Shown piece after piece: positions 23,864-32,939 of a DNA stretch of 40,206 nt. Within the stretch, counting starts at the first letter, position 1, and every line of letters starts with the position of its first letter. Position numbers and translations under genes: made by a program. The DNA lies in contig JAAYJK010000006.1 in assembly GCA_012522955.1 (NCBI GenBank), positions 1 to 40,206 on the forward strand, read 5' to 3'. The DNA is from Syntrophomonadaceae bacterium. GTDB taxonomy: Bacteria; Bacillota; Syntrophomonadia; Syntrophomonadales; Syntrophomonadaceae. The notes under the pieces were generated by a model. It searched no databases. It saw only the letters and a program-made list of their open reading frames with translations, and was not told the origin of the DNA.

Positions 23864-23905
23864 AGCTACGACCAAGGATCAGGCTACCCCCCTGGCATTA
23901 CCATC

Positions 23906-23932
23906 TAACAAGAGAACCGTGTCCCCTTGTTA
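23906..23932. repeat. Palindrome with GAACCGTGTCCCC core at the truA stop
   Basis: Arms TAACAAG/CTTGTTA enclose AGAACCGTGTCCC. On the minus strand its first three bases are the TAA stop of truA, so the palindrome begins at the stop codon. The core resembles 18956-18984. Confidence 0.6.
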
Positions 23933-24670
23933 CATTCCATAGTTAACGGAATGTAAGTATAAACCCTGAGGGGGAGCGGTGGGACCGGCCTGGTTTCGAT
24001 CCTGAGCTTGAATTATCTCTTTTATATACTCCGGTTTGATGCTTGATCGTCCCACTTCCAGCAGGGTTCCTACTATTATTCTAACCATATTATACAAGAA
24101 TCCATCGGCGAGAATTTCCAATTTAATAAAAGGATCTTTCTGGCTCAATTGACATTCCTTGATATGGCGCTCAAAGTTCTTAACCGAAGAGCCGCTGGCA
24201 CAAAAAGATTTATAGTTCTGCCGTCCCAGCAGCTGTTTGCAAGCCTGTTGCATTGCTTGTATATCCAGGTTTTCCAGGTTGCAATAGGCGTAGGGGCCGT
24301 AAAATACTTTTCCCCGTTGCTGACGGTAGATATAGTAGATATATTTTTTATCCAGGGCCTGGAAGCGGGGATGAAAGTCGGACTCCGCTTCACAGCTGGA
24401 TATTACCCGAATATCCGCTGGGAGTATACTGTTGAGAGCAAACTGCCATTTATCCACTGGTATACTGGAATCAGTATCAAAGGCAATAACCTGACCCAAG
24501 GCATGTACTCCTGCATCAGTTCTGCCTGCAGCTATAATAGGCACCCTATGCCCAATCAGTTTTTCAATACTGCTTTCGATGGTCCCTTGTATGCTAAGTG
24601 CATTCTTCTGGATTTGGAAGCCATGATAGCAACTGCCATCGTATTCCAAAACGGCTTTGATTCTCTTCAT
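23930..24670 (-). CDS. truA: tRNA pseudouridine(38-40) synthase TruA
   Basis: The 246-residue enzyme isomerises uridines 38-40 in tRNA anticodon stems. The catalytic Asp is residue 52 in AAGRTDAGVHALGQ. YDGSCYHGFQ, FHPRFQALDKKYIYYIY and FLYNMVRIIVGTLLEVG are family blocks. GGAGG precedes the ATG. In most Firmicutes it follows ecfT and is closely followed by rplM; here a broken ecf module lies upstream and a 616-base repeat-bearing gap downstream. Confidence 0.96.
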   Translation of the reverse strand: MKRIKAVLEYDGSCYHGFQIQKNALSIQGTIESSIEKLIGHRVPIIAAGRTDAGVHALGQVIAFDTDSSIPVDKWQFALNSILPADIRVISSCEAESDFHPRFQALDKKYIYYIYRQQRGKVFYGPYAYCNLENLDIQAMQQACKQLLGRQNYKSFCASGSSVKNFERHIKECQLSQKDPFIKLEILADGFLYNMVRIIVGTLLEVGRSSIKPEYIKEIIQAQDRNQAGPTAPPQGLYLHSVNYGM

Positions 24671-24714
24671 TATTCCTCCCGCATCCTGAGCAGCTGTGCC
24701 ATAGTTCCGAGGGC

Positions 24715-25284
24715 TTAGCTGCCGACCAGTATTATTCCGGCCACAATTATTACCAGTGATAACAGAAAAGATAGTCTACTGGCATCATGTTAAGGGATAT
24801 AGGCCATTCAAATAGGCAGGCTTAATGGCCAGCAGTCCTACTATCCCACTTTTTGCTTTTGCCCAGCGGACAAAAGATAAGGAGGATATTTAGCAAGATC
24901 CTCCATGGATAATAGTTTAAGAGCATTATCAACTCTAACTCGTATTTCATTGGCTGGCAAATTTAAGTTTTCAGAACCAAATGCCACATCTTCTTCTACG
25001 GTGCCGGATATGAATTGTTTTTCCGCTTCTGGAAACAAGAGCTTTACTTTCTGCTTAATCAAAGGTCGGTACTGGGGTAGATGGCTATCGATGCCATCAA
25101 CCACCACCCGGCCTGCGTCAGGCAGATAAAGGCCATTTAAAAGTTTGGCCAGGGTGCTCTTGCCGGAGCCGTTAGGTCCGATAATGGCTATAATTCCATG
25201 TTCAGCAATTTCCAGGTTTATGTCCTTAAGTATACTGGGACCGTTAGGACTATAGGAAAAGCCAAGCTTCTCCGCCTTTATCAT
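24715..25284 (-). pseudogene. Remnant of the ecfA1-ecfA2-ecfT module
   Basis: From ATG 25284 an ECF ATPase runs 147 codons: Walker A GPNGSGKST (36-44), a deviant Q-loop (LFPEAEKQ), and the signature as LSAGQKQK. It then stops (TAG 24843-24841) before Walker B. Two frames over, the sequence continues as IVGLLAIKPAYL (24844-24809), exactly what should follow LSAGQKQKVA, so a one-base deletion is likely. Next, 24786-24715 encodes DASRLSFLLSLVIIVAGII, then LVGS and a stop: a hydrophobic tail like the EcfT C-terminus. The rest of ecfA1, all of ecfA2 and most of ecfT are gone. No ribosome-binding site precedes the ATG. Position between rplQ and truA is that of the intact module in Firmicutes. Confidence 0.88.
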
Positions 25285-25293
25285 GCTTAAGCT

Positions 25294-25635
25294 TTAATCC
25301 ACCAGTTCCAATATTACCATAGGAGCCCCATCACCTTTGCGATAACCGGTTTTAATCATCCGGGTATATCCCCCCTGCCTCTCATTAAAGCGAGAAGCCA
25401 GGTCGGTAAATACCTTATGCACTACGGCGTCGGTCATCACATAAGAGTCCACCTGTCTTCTGGCATGCAGGTCACCTCTTTTGCCCAGAGTAATCATTTT
25501 CTCGGCAATACGGCTGATATCCTTGGCCCTGGTTTCGGTGGTGGTTATTTTTTCTTTATCCAATAAAGAAGTAACCGAATTTCTCAACATAGATCTTCTA
25601 TGACTGCTTAAGAGACCAAATCTACGATAACTCAC
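25294..25635 (-). CDS. rplQ: Ribosomal protein L17 (bL17)
   Basis: The 113-residue 50S protein has the family start [20 protein letters not shown], the [24 protein letters not shown] block, and the C-terminal [19 protein letters not shown]. The GTG at 25635 is preferred to the TTG one codon earlier, with GGAGGAG upstream. It follows rpoA by 17 bases, the end of the alpha operon. Confidence 0.96.
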   Translation of the reverse strand: MSYRRFGLLSSHRRSMLRNSVTSLLDKEKITTTETRAKDISRIAEKMITLGKRGDLHARRQVDSYVMTDAVVHKVFTDLASRFNERQGGYTRMIKTGYRKGDGAPMVILELVD

Positions 25636-25652
25636 CAAAGGTCTCCTCCTTT

Positions 25653-26603
25653 CTAATCTTCGGGTTTCTTAAAACCGAGCTCCAGCTCTTTAAGCTTTCT
25701 CTCGATTTCTTCCAGGGATTTCTGTCCCAGGTTTCTAATTTTGCTCATTTCTTCCCGGGTCTTTTCAATTAAATCTCCTACCGTGTTGATGTTGGCCCGC
25801 TTCAAGCCATTGGAAGCCCGAACTGACAGTTCCAATTCTTCAATGGACATTTCCAAAACCTTATCTTTCTTCTCTTCCTCTTTTTCTACCAGTATTTCAA
25901 CTTCAGCATAAGTATCATCTATCTGAGTAAAGAGTTTTAAGTACTCAATAAGTATTTGAGCCGATAAGCTGATAGCCTCTTCCGGACTAATGCTGCCATT
26001 GGTCCACACTTCCAGGGTGAGACTATCGTAGTCAGTTCTTTTCCCGACTCGGGCATTGTCAATAGTATAGTTTACCCGATTAACCGGGGTAAATATGGAA
26101 TCAATAGGAACCAGTCCAACTATTTCTTCATTTTTTATAGACTGCTGGTCAGCCGTTACATAACCCCGGCCTCTCTCTACCGTCAATTCCATTTCCAGCT
26201 TGGCCCCCTGGTCCATGGAAACTATATGCAAGTCTGGATTCAGTATTTCTACTTCGGCATCCTGTTCAATATCTCCGGCTTTGACATCCTTTTTACCCTG
26301 CTGGGATATACGAATATACTTGCGTTCATTGCCTTCGTATTTCAATACCATTCTCTTGATATTGAGTATCATCTCGGTAGTATCTTCTACTACATTGGGA
26401 ATGGTAGAAAATTCATGCAATACCCCGTCTATTTTTACGGAAGTTACTGCTGCTCCAGGCAAGGATGACAATAGAACCCGGCGCAGGGAATTACCCAAGG
26501 TAGTTCCATATCCACGCTCCAACGGCTCAATGACAAACTTGCCATAGTTTTTTTCTGCATCTTTATCAACACACTCAATACGTGGTTTTTCCATCTCTAG
26601 CAT
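25653..26603 (-). CDS. rpoA: RNA polymerase alpha subunit
   Basis: The 316-residue protein has an N-terminal assembly domain ([55 protein letters not shown]) and a C-terminal DNA/activator-binding domain ([22 protein letters not shown], then [15 protein letters not shown]). The linker near residue 240 is rich in Glu and Lys. AAGGAGG precedes ATG 26603 by about 9 bases. It lies between rpsD and rplQ. Confidence 0.97.
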   Translation of the reverse strand: MLEMEKPRIECVDKDAEKNYGKFVIEPLERGYGTTLGNSLRRVLLSSLPGAAVTSVKIDGVLHEFSTIPNVVEDTTEMILNIKRMVLKYEGNERKYIRISQQGKKDVKAGDIEQDAEVEILNPDLHIVSMDQGAKLEMELTVERGRGYVTADQQSIKNEEIVGLVPIDSIFTPVNRVNYTIDNARVGKRTDYDSLTLEVWTNGSISPEEAISLSAQILIEYLKLFTQIDDTYAEVEILVEKEEEKKDKVLEMSIEELELSVRASNGLKRANINTVGDLIEKTREEMSKIRNLGQKSLEEIERKLKELELGFKKPED

Positions 26604-26633
26604 ATATTTATCCCCTCCTTATTTTTAGAGGTG

Positions 26634-27263
26634 TTATCTAGAGTACAATTCTATAATCAACTGCTCATTGACAGTGGTGTCTATCTGTTCTCTAAGCGGA
26701 TAGGCCAATACACTGCCAGACAGGTTTTCTACATCAACGCTAAGCCATTCGGGCGGGGTTTTGTAGGCAGCCTGTTCTTTAATTTCTTGAAATTTATTCG
26801 AGTCTCTGCTGGCTTCTTTAACCTGGATTATATCCCCTACTTTAACCATCATAGATGGAATAGTAGCTTTCCCGCCGTTAATGGTAAAATGGCCATGGTT
26901 AACCAGTTGCCGAGCTTCAGCCCGAGAGGAGGCAAAACCCAGGCGATAGACTATATTGTCCAACCTTCTCTCTAATAGAACCAGCAAATTGGTACCGGTT
27001 ATGCCTTGTTGCCTATCAGCCTTCTTGAAATAGTTCCGGAATTGTTTTTCCAGTACTCCGTATATTTTACGGGTTTTTTGTTTTTCTCTCAGCTGCAGCC
27101 CATATTCGCTCTGCTTTTGTCTGCGTTTGCGGGCATTGGCTCCAGGTGGATATGGTTTTCTTTCCACTGCACATTTTTCTGAATAACAGCGATCTCCCTT
27201 GAGGAAGAGTTTTTCTCCTTCTCTTCTACACTGGCGGCAGACCGAATCAGTATATCTTCCCAC
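26634..27263 (-). CDS. rpsD: Ribosomal protein S4 (uS4)
   Basis: The 209-residue primary 30S assembly protein has a zinc-type N-terminus with four cysteines ([11 protein letters not shown], then CYSEKC) and an S4 RNA-binding domain, [20 protein letters not shown], then [13 protein letters not shown]. Start is GTG with AGGAGG upstream. Located between rpsK and rpoA, it is a common translational repressor of the alpha operon. Confidence 0.97.
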   Translation of the reverse strand: MGRYTDSVCRQCRREGEKLFLKGDRCYSEKCAVERKPYPPGANARKRRQKQSEYGLQLREKQKTRKIYGVLEKQFRNYFKKADRQQGITGTNLLVLLERRLDNIVYRLGFASSRAEARQLVNHGHFTINGGKATIPSMMVKVGDIIQVKEASRDSNKFQEIKEQAAYKTPPEWLSVDVENLSGSVLAYPLREQIDTTVNEQLIIELYSR

Positions 27264-27279
27264 TTATCTATATACCTCC

Positions 27280-27672
27280 TTAAACTCTTCTTCTTTTGGG
27301 CGGTCTACATCCATTGTGCGGAATAGGTGTGACATCTTTAATCACACTGACTTCCAGCCCTGCAGCTTGTAAAGAGCGGATAGCTGCCTCCCGGCCTGCA
27401 CCCGGCCCTTTCACATAACATTCAACTTCTTTTAAACCATGCTCCATAGCAGCCCGGGCAGCGCTTTCGGCAGCTTGCTGCGCTGCATAAGGAGTGCTCT
27501 TTCTAGACCCCTTGAACCCTGCTGTTCCTGCACTGGCCCAAGATATAGCATTGCCTTTTTTATCGGTAATAGAAATCATGGTATTATTAAAAGTAGACTT
27601 TATATGCGCAATTCCAGATTCTATATTCTTTTTTTCGCGCCTTTTAACTCTTGTGGAAGTTCTTCGTGCCAC
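27280..27672 (-). CDS. rpsK: Ribosomal protein S11 (uS11)
   Basis: The 130-residue platform protein of the 30S subunit shows [35 protein letters not shown] and the C-terminal [16 protein letters not shown]. The GTG start at 27672 has AGGAGG 8 bases upstream. Spacing to rpsM is 21 bases. Confidence 0.97.
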   Translation of the reverse strand: MARRTSTRVKRREKKNIESGIAHIKSTFNNTMISITDKKGNAISWASAGTAGFKGSRKSTPYAAQQAAESAARAAMEHGLKEVECYVKGPGAGREAAIRSLQAAGLEVSVIKDVTPIPHNGCRPPKRRRV

Positions 27673-27693
27673 TCATTTTTCCTCCTTAATATG

Positions 27694-28062
27694 CTATTTC
27701 TTCCTTCCGCCGGCAGTGCGTTTGGGTCCTTTCCGGGTACGGGCGTTGGTTTTAGTTTTTTGACCGCGTACGGGCAGACCACGACGATGCCGTAAACCTC
27801 TATAGCAGCCTAAGTCCATTAGTCGCTTTATATCCATGCTGATCTGCCTGCGCAGATCTCCTTCAACCTGATATTGCTTCTCTATCACTTCTCTTAGTTT
27901 GCTTACTTCTTCCTCTGTTAGATCTTTCACCCGGGTATCCGGATTTATACCGGTTATAGCTAGTATTTCTCGAGCTGCGGACCTGCCCAGGCCATAGATA
28001 TATGTTAATGAAACTTCAATCCGTTTATCCCTGGGTAAATCAACCCCTGCTATTCTTGCCAT
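27694..28062 (-). CDS. rpsM: Ribosomal protein S13 (uS13)
   Basis: This is a 122-residue protein of the 30S head contacting L5 and P-site tRNA. Blocks: [26 protein letters not shown], shown here in part as [12 protein letters not shown], then [17 protein letters not shown] and the basic [19 protein letters not shown] tail. It follows rpmJ by about 20 bases. Confidence 0.97.
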   Translation of the reverse strand: MARIAGVDLPRDKRIEVSLTYIYGLGRSAAREILAITGINPDTRVKDLTEEEVSKLREVIEKQYQVEGDLRRQISMDIKRLMDLGCYRGLRHRRGLPVRGQKTKTNARTRKGPKRTAGGRKK

Positions 28063-28082
28063 TTTTCTTCACCTCCCGTTAA

Positions 28083-28196
28083 TCAGCCCTGAACTTGCTT
28101 GTGTTTGGGATTTTGACATATTACCATTACTTTTCCATGTCTCTTTATTATTTTACATTTCTCACACATGGGTTTAACTGAGGGTTTCACCTTCAA
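28083..28196 (-). CDS. rpmJ: Ribosomal protein L36 (bL36), zinc type
   Basis: A 37-residue gene lies between infA and rpsM. Translation gives [20 protein letters not shown], then [16 protein letters not shown]. The zinc site is C-x2-C, a later Cys and a His. Start is TTG 28196 with AGGAGG 8 bases upstream. The zinc form agrees with the zinc-type S14 and S4 in this cluster. Confidence 0.93.
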   Translation of the reverse strand: MKVKPSVKPMCEKCKIIKRHGKVMVICQNPKHKQVQG

Positions 28197-28229
28197 TTTA
28201 CTTACCTCCTTAATTGACCTGTCGGGTAC

Positions 28230-28451
28230 CTATTTAAAACGATATACTATTCTGCCACGATTGAGATCATATGGTGATAATTCTACCATTACCCGATCTC
28301 CGGGTAGTATTCTTATAAAATTCATCCGCATTTTACCAGATATATGGGCGAGGACCTTATGGCCGTTTTCTAGCTCCACCCTGAACATGGCATTTGGCAA
28401 TGGTTCTATTACTTTCCCCTCGACCTCAATAACATCGTCCTTGTTAGCCAT
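28230..28451 (-). CDS. infA: Translation initiation factor IF-1
   Basis: The 73-residue OB-fold protein occupies the ribosomal A site during initiation. [48 protein letters not shown] and [10 protein letters not shown] are nearly invariant. It begins just after the KOW-domain gene (3 bases) and precedes rpmJ. Confidence 0.97.
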   Translation of the reverse strand: MANKDDVIEVEGKVIEPLPNAMFRVELENGHKVLAHISGKMRMNFIRILPGDRVMVELSPYDLNRGRIVYRFK

Positions 28452-28454
28452 TTA

Positions 28455-28778
28455 TCAGCCCTCCTTCCCTACCATTTCTCCAGTCCCTTTCAATGCATCA
28501 AGATAGTTTCTTATTACATGATTTTTCGGCAATTCTCCTCTAGCCAGACTCTCTGCAATCGAATCTGCTTTTATTCTGGTGAGCTGCAGGTGTTTGATGT
28601 TCTTCATCTTGAGCTTTTCCACCTTACGCAGGTCTCCATCTGCCACCATGCAATATTGACCATTTATTTGATCAATTATCACCATTATTCGGCCCTTATC
28701 GCGACCTGATTTGGAATAAACAACTCGACCTATTAAATCATTTAGGATTTTATGACACCCCCATAACCCGGTGCGCAA
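28455..28778 (-). CDS. KOW-domain RNA-binding protein (L14e-like)
   Basis: The frame gives up to 107 residues. The part from LIGRVVYSKSGRDKGRIMVI onward is the small KOW-domain protein found between map and infA in many Clostridia. It probably binds ribosome or RNA. The start is uncertain: the TTG at 28778 adds about 15 residues unlike the family and lacks a ribosome-binding site. The only purine-rich site (GGGGGTG) would favour initiation near 28745, where no standard start codon is in frame. map, its usual upstream neighbour, is absent. Confidence 0.75.
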   Translation of the reverse strand: MRTGLWGCHKILNDLIGRVVYSKSGRDKGRIMVIIDQINGQYCMVADGDLRKVEKLKMKNIKHLQLTRIKADSIAESLARGELPKNHVIRNYLDALKGTGEMVGKEG

Positions 28779-28879
28779 TAGTTGACCATAGGAATTTTTG
28801 GAACCACTTGAAGCGATTTAGCTCTGCACCTTTAATCATATTCCGACTTAGTCTATTGATAAGCTGGATACGGACTGCT

Positions 28880-29527
28880 TTAAGCTTCATCTAAAATTAC
28901 TTCGATATCTGAACCTACTGCCTTAAGATCCCGATTACCATCTACATTTTTTAACAGACCTTGATCCTGGTAGTAATCCAATAGCGGACTGGTTTGTTCA
29001 TTATACACCTGCAAGCGGTTGGCCGCCGTTTCAGCATTATCATCACTGCGTTGAATAAGCTCACCACTACATTCATCACACTTACCTTGAGCAGCGGGTG
29101 GACTAAACACCAGATGATACACTTTACCGCATTCTTTACAGCTTACTCTTCCTGACATCCTTTGAATTAATATATTGTCTGGAACTGCAATATTGATGGC
29201 GGCATCAAGTTTCCGGTCCGTTTTTTCCAGTACCTCATCCAGGGCCTTAGCCTGGACAATGGTCCGGGGAAACCCATCCAATAGGAAACCCGCCTGGCAA
29301 TCAGCTTCTGCCAGTCGATCTTGAACTATGCCTATGGTAACTTGGTCAGGAACCAGTTTCCCTGCGTTCATATACTTTTGGGCTTCTTTCCCCATGGGGG
29401 TTCCCTTTTTTACTGCTTCCCTAAACATATCTCCGGTAGATATGTGGGGTATTTTATATTTATTTTTGATAAATTCTGCCTGAGTTCCTTTTCCGGCTCC
29501 TGGAGGTCCCATAATTACTATGTTCAT
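28880..29527 (-). CDS. adk: Adenylate kinase
   Basis: The 215-residue enzyme equilibrates AMP, ADP and ATP. It shows P-loop GPPGAGKGTQ (7-16), AMP-site ISTGDMFREA, GFLLDGFPRT, and a LID domain with a zinc-type Cys4 site (CKECGKVYH, then CDECSG). The position after secY is standard. The next usual gene, map, is missing; 101 bases without a convincing gene separate adk from the KOW gene. Confidence 0.97.
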   Translation of the reverse strand: MNIVIMGPPGAGKGTQAEFIKNKYKIPHISTGDMFREAVKKGTPMGKEAQKYMNAGKLVPDQVTIGIVQDRLAEADCQAGFLLDGFPRTIVQAKALDEVLEKTDRKLDAAINIAVPDNILIQRMSGRVSCKECGKVYHLVFSPPAAQGKCDECSGELIQRSDDNAETAANRLQVYNEQTSPLLDYYQDQGLLKNVDGNRDLKAVGSDIEVILDEA

Positions 29528-29538
29528 AATATCATCTC

Positions 29539-30804
29539 CTATTTAACAAAACCTTCATAACTTCGGAGCAGTAAGTGTGATTCTATCTGCTTCATGGTAT
29601 CAAGTGCAACACCTACTACGATCAACAACGAGGTTCCTCCAAACCATAAGCTGGTTATTCCCGTTAAGGCTATTACGAAATTAGGCAGTACGGCGATCAA
29701 TCCCAGGAATATACCTCCAGCCAGAGTCAAGCGGGATAAAATCCGATCTATGTACTCGGCGGTAGGCCTTCCGGGTCTGATACCAGGTACAAAACCTCCA
29801 TACTTCTTGATATTGTCTGCCACATCAGCCGGGTTAAAGATTATGGCTACATAAAAATACGTAAAAAACACAATCAACAGGAAGTATAGAATATTATAAG
29901 CTGGACTACCAAAATTAAAATAGGTATTTAAAAACTCATTGAACCCCCCGCCCTGATTCATAAACGATCCTATGGTAGCAGGGAACATCATCAAAGACAT
30001 AGCAAAGATTATAGGGATAACACCGGCAGCGTTTACTTTTAGGGGCAGGAAAGTACTCTGTCCCCCATACATTTTGCGTCCTACCATTCTTTTTGCGTAT
30101 TGTACCGGCAGTCTTCTCTGTCCTTCGTTTACTGCTATAATGGCTACTATTATGGCCAGAGCCAAAATAATAAATAGCAATATATTGAAATATCCAATTA
30201 TCCCACCCGAAAGCTCCTGCACAACACCGCCTATCTGGCTGGGCATTCTGGATACTATACCGGCAAAAATGATCAATGATATACCATTTCCTATTCCATG
30301 TTCGGTAATCATTTCTCCGATCCACATCAAGATAGCTGTTCCCGCAGTTAGCGATATAGCGATTATCATGTAGCTTACTACTCCGGGATCAACCACGGCA
30401 TTATTTTTACCAAGAGCTACGGCCATTCCTATAGCCTGTATAAAGGCTAATACCACGGTTCCATAACGGGTATATTGGGCCAGTATTTTTTTTCCTTCTT
30501 CCCCTTCTTTGGCCAGCTCTTCCAGCCGGGGAACAACAACTTGCAGCAAATTCATGATTATTGATGCATTAATGTAGGGAGTGATGCTCATAGCAAATAT
30601 ACTAAAGCGCTTGAAGGCCCCACCGGATACTACATCAAAAAAGCTAAACAGTTGTCCGCTCAAGAACTGCTGTATCGCATCGGCATTTATGTTGGGAACT
30701 GGAATATGAGCTCCCAATCTAAATACCAACAACATCATTAAGGTAAATAATAGCTTGGTCCTTAGATCCCCGACTTTAAACGCTTTCTGCATGGATCCCA
30801 GCAT
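29539..30804 (-). CDS. secY: Preprotein translocase subunit SecY
   Basis: The 421-residue ten-helix channel of the Sec translocon has the start FKVGDLRTKLLFTLMMLLVF, the plug/TM2 block SGGAFKRFSIFAMSITPYIN, GIGNGISLIIFAGI, and cytosolic loops with GRKMYGGQSTFLPLKVN and GFVPGIRPGRPT. Start ATG overlaps the rplO stop (TAATG), with GAGGTG 5 bases upstream. SecE and SecG are encoded elsewhere. Confidence 0.97.
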   Translation of the reverse strand: MLGSMQKAFKVGDLRTKLLFTLMMLLVFRLGAHIPVPNINADAIQQFLSGQLFSFFDVVSGGAFKRFSIFAMSITPYINASIIMNLLQVVVPRLEELAKEGEEGKKILAQYTRYGTVVLAFIQAIGMAVALGKNNAVVDPGVVSYMIIAISLTAGTAILMWIGEMITEHGIGNGISLIIFAGIVSRMPSQIGGVVQELSGGIIGYFNILLFIILALAIIVAIIAVNEGQRRLPVQYAKRMVGRKMYGGQSTFLPLKVNAAGVIPIIFAMSLMMFPATIGSFMNQGGGFNEFLNTYFNFGSPAYNILYFLLIVFFTYFYVAIIFNPADVADNIKKYGGFVPGIRPGRPTAEYIDRILSRLTLAGGIFLGLIAVLPNFVIALTGITSLWFGGTSLLIVVGVALDTMKQIESHLLLRSYEGFVK

Positions 30805-31247
30805 TAAATCACCTCTATCTGCCCACCCAGGTCAATAATTTTTTGAGCCGCTGATTTACTGATTTTATTGGCCTTAACGGTCAATTTTTTCTGCAGTTCA
30901 CCCTGACCCAATATTTTAACTCCACCATTTTCTGCTTTTTTAATTATACCCTGATTTAATAACAATTCTGGAGTAATTATGCTTCCATCCTCGAATATAT
31001 TCAGTGACCCTACGTTTACAATGGCATATTTGGTCTTGAATATATTAGTAAAACCTCTTTTGGGTATTCTTCTTTGTAACGGCATTTGACCGCCTTCAAA
31101 ACCAGGTCTAACTCCACCACCAGATCTGGATTTCTGGCCTTTATGTCCCCGGGTCGAAGTTTTGCCATGCCCGGATCCAATGCCGCGCCCAACTCTTTTT
31201 ATAGGATGGGTGCTGCCTGGCGGAGATTTTAATTCATCAAGTTTCAC
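30804..31247 (-). CDS. rplO: Ribosomal protein L15 (uL15)
   Basis: The 147-residue 50S protein has the glycine/arginine-rich N-terminus [21 protein letters not shown] and [17 protein letters not shown]. The GTG start follows GGAGG. It shares its last stop base with the start of secY, coupling the two. Confidence 0.97.
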   Translation of the reverse strand: MKLDELKSPPGSTHPIKRVGRGIGSGHGKTSTRGHKGQKSRSGGGVRPGFEGGQMPLQRRIPKRGFTNIFKTKYAIVNVGSLNIFEDGSIITPELLLNQGIIKKAENGGVKILGQGELQKKLTVKANKISKSAAQKIIDLGGQIEVI

Positions 31248-31265
31248 AATAAAACCTCCCTGAAT

Positions 31266-31451
31266 TTACTCTACTTCTTCTATCGTAACCAGATGTTGTA
31301 CTTTGTTAACCTGTCCCCTGATTTCAGGACAGTCTTCTTTTATTACACTGTGCTGCAATTTCCTTAAGCCCAAGCTTTTTATGGTAGATTTTTGGGTTTC
31401 GGGGCAGCCGATATAACTTTTGGTCCAGGTAATTTTAATCTGCTTAGCCAA
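31266..31451 (-). CDS. rpmD: Ribosomal protein L30 (uL30)
   Basis: The 61-residue short bacterial form has IKITWTKSYIGCPETQKSTI, then KSLGLRKLQHSVIKED. The start is TTG 31451, with GGAGGG 7 bases upstream; an ATG nearby is out of frame. It lies between rpsE and rplO. Confidence 0.96.
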   Translation of the reverse strand: MAKQIKITWTKSYIGCPETQKSTIKSLGLRKLQHSVIKEDCPEIRGQVNKVQHLVTIEEVE

Positions 31452-31463
31452 GTCATATCCCTC

Positions 31464-31967
31464 CTAATTAGTCAACTCATCTATGCTTTTGCCCCTCAAT
31501 TTAGCCACCTGTTCAGCTCTCTTAAGACTTTTCAGTCCTTGCATAGTAGCATGAACCACATTATTGGAATTAGAAGATCCCAGGGATTTGGTGAGTATAT
31601 CTTTAATCCCGGCTGCTTCTAAAACAGCACGAACGGGTCCACCCGCAATAACTCCAGTACCGGGTGAGGCAGGCTTAAGTAACACCCTGCCGGCACCAAA
31701 ACGGCCAGTTATTTGATGGGGAATGGTTCTTTCTTCAATTAAGGGTATCTCTATCATATTTTTCTTAGCATTCTCTACCGCTTTTCTGATGGCTTCCGGC
31801 ACTTCATTGGCTTTACCTTTTCCGGTACCTACTTTGCCAGCTCCGTCACCGACCACCACCTGAGCGCTAAAACTGAATCTGCGGCCACCCTTGACAACTT
31901 TGGCCACTCTTCTGATATTAACAATGGTTTCTATTAATTCCGGAGCAGCCAGATCTCTGTCCTTCAT
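31464..31967 (-). CDS. rpsE: Ribosomal protein S5 (uS5)
   Basis: The 167-residue 30S protein for accuracy and translocation has the double-stranded RNA-binding fold: [39 protein letters not shown], and [23 protein letters not shown] 31967 is chosen because GGAGGG sits just upstream; an earlier in-frame start 10 codons up lies inside the rplR end region. Confidence 0.96.
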   Translation of the reverse strand: MKDRDLAAPELIETIVNIRRVAKVVKGGRRFSFSAQVVVGDGAGKVGTGKGKANEVPEAIRKAVENAKKNMIEIPLIEERTIPHQITGRFGAGRVLLKPASPGTGVIAGGPVRAVLEAAGIKDILTKSLGSSNSNNVVHATMQGLKSLKRAEQVAKLRGKSIDELTN

Positions 31968-31996
31968 CTTGTCCCTCCTTACTAATGGGTCCTGCA

Positions 31997-32362
31997 CTAA
32001 AATTGCAATCCTTTTTCTCTGGCAGCATCAGCTAGACTCTTTACACAACCATGGTACTTATACCCGTTCCGGTCAAAGACTACCTGAGTTATACCCTGGG
32101 CTTGAGCTTTATCAGCAATGGCACTGCCGACTAATTGTGCGGCTTCCTGGTTAGACTTGGATTTCAGCCCTGTAAAATCCTTCTCCAGGGTCGAAGCAGC
32201 TACCAGGGTTTGGCCCTTTTCATCATCGATAATCTGGGCATATATATGCTTCAGGCTTTTGTAAACACAGAGCCTGGGTACTTGGGCAGTGCCGGATATT
32301 TTCTTGCGAACTCTTTTATGCTTGAGCTGCCTAAGCGCTGTACTGCTGATTTTCTTAAACAA
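31997..32362 (-). CDS. rplR: Ribosomal protein L18 (uL18)
   Basis: The 121-residue 5S rRNA-binding protein has [19 protein letters not shown], then [16 protein letters not shown], and the C-terminal [23 protein letters not shown] 32362 is chosen as start: AAAGGAG lies 8 bases upstream and the N-terminus FKKIS then matches the family. A GTG three codons earlier overlaps the binding site. Confidence 0.95.
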   Translation of the reverse strand: MFKKISSTALRQLKHKRVRKKISGTAQVPRLCVYKSLKHIYAQIIDDEKGQTLVAASTLEKDFTGLKSKSNQEAAQLVGSAIADKAQAQGITQVVFDRNGYKYHGCVKSLADAAREKGLQF

Positions 32363-32383
32363 TACCGCCACTCCTTTCCTAGT

Positions 32384-32923
32384 TTATTTTATCCCTGACT
32401 TACCAGCCTTGCGTCTGATTACTTCATTTTCATACTTAATGCCTTTGCCTTTGTAAGGTTCCGGTTTTCTAATGGCCCTAATATGAGCCGCAGTATTTCC
32501 TACCAGCTGTTTATCGATTCCTTTTACGGTGATCCTGGTCACGGCTGGTACTTCAAATTCTATCCCTTCGGGAGCATCAATCAAGACCGGATGTGAGAAA
32601 CCTATGTTTAGCTGCAGTTTACTGCCTTGCATCTGAGCCCTATATCCCACTCCAACCAGTTCCAGTTTCTTTTCAAAACCATTGGTGACCCCTTCTACCA
32701 TATTGGCCAGCAGTGCACGGCTGAGTCCATGATACGCTCGGTGCTTTTTAGCATCACTGGGACGGCTTACCAGGATCTCTTCCTCGTTTATGCTTAGGCC
32801 AATATCGGCAGGAAACTGCTGAGTCAACACACCCCGGGGGCCTTTTACAGTAACTATATTATCCTCTATTTTCACTTCTACCCCTTTGGGCAGATTAATA
32901 GGCTTTTTTCCTATTCTGGACAC
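32384..32923 (-). CDS. rplF: Ribosomal protein L6 (uL6)
   Basis: The 179-residue protein has two repeated domains near the GTPase centre: [20 protein letters not shown] at the start, and the signature [20 protein letters not shown] at the end. The GTG start has AGGAGG 8 bases upstream. Sits between rpsH and rplR. Confidence 0.97.
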   Translation of the reverse strand: MSRIGKKPINLPKGVEVKIEDNIVTVKGPRGVLTQQFPADIGLSINEEEILVSRPSDAKKHRAYHGLSRALLANMVEGVTNGFEKKLELVGVGYRAQMQGSKLQLNIGFSHPVLIDAPEGIEFEVPAVTRITVKGIDKQLVGNTAAHIRAIRKPEPYKGKGIKYENEVIRRKAGKSGIK

Positions 32924-32939
32924 TGTTCACCCCTCCTTG

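Noticed and set aside
28750-28890. Basic 46-codon frame overlapping the adk stop
   Set aside because: No ribosome-binding site and no resemblance to Map or another known small protein; kept only as part of the missing-map observation.
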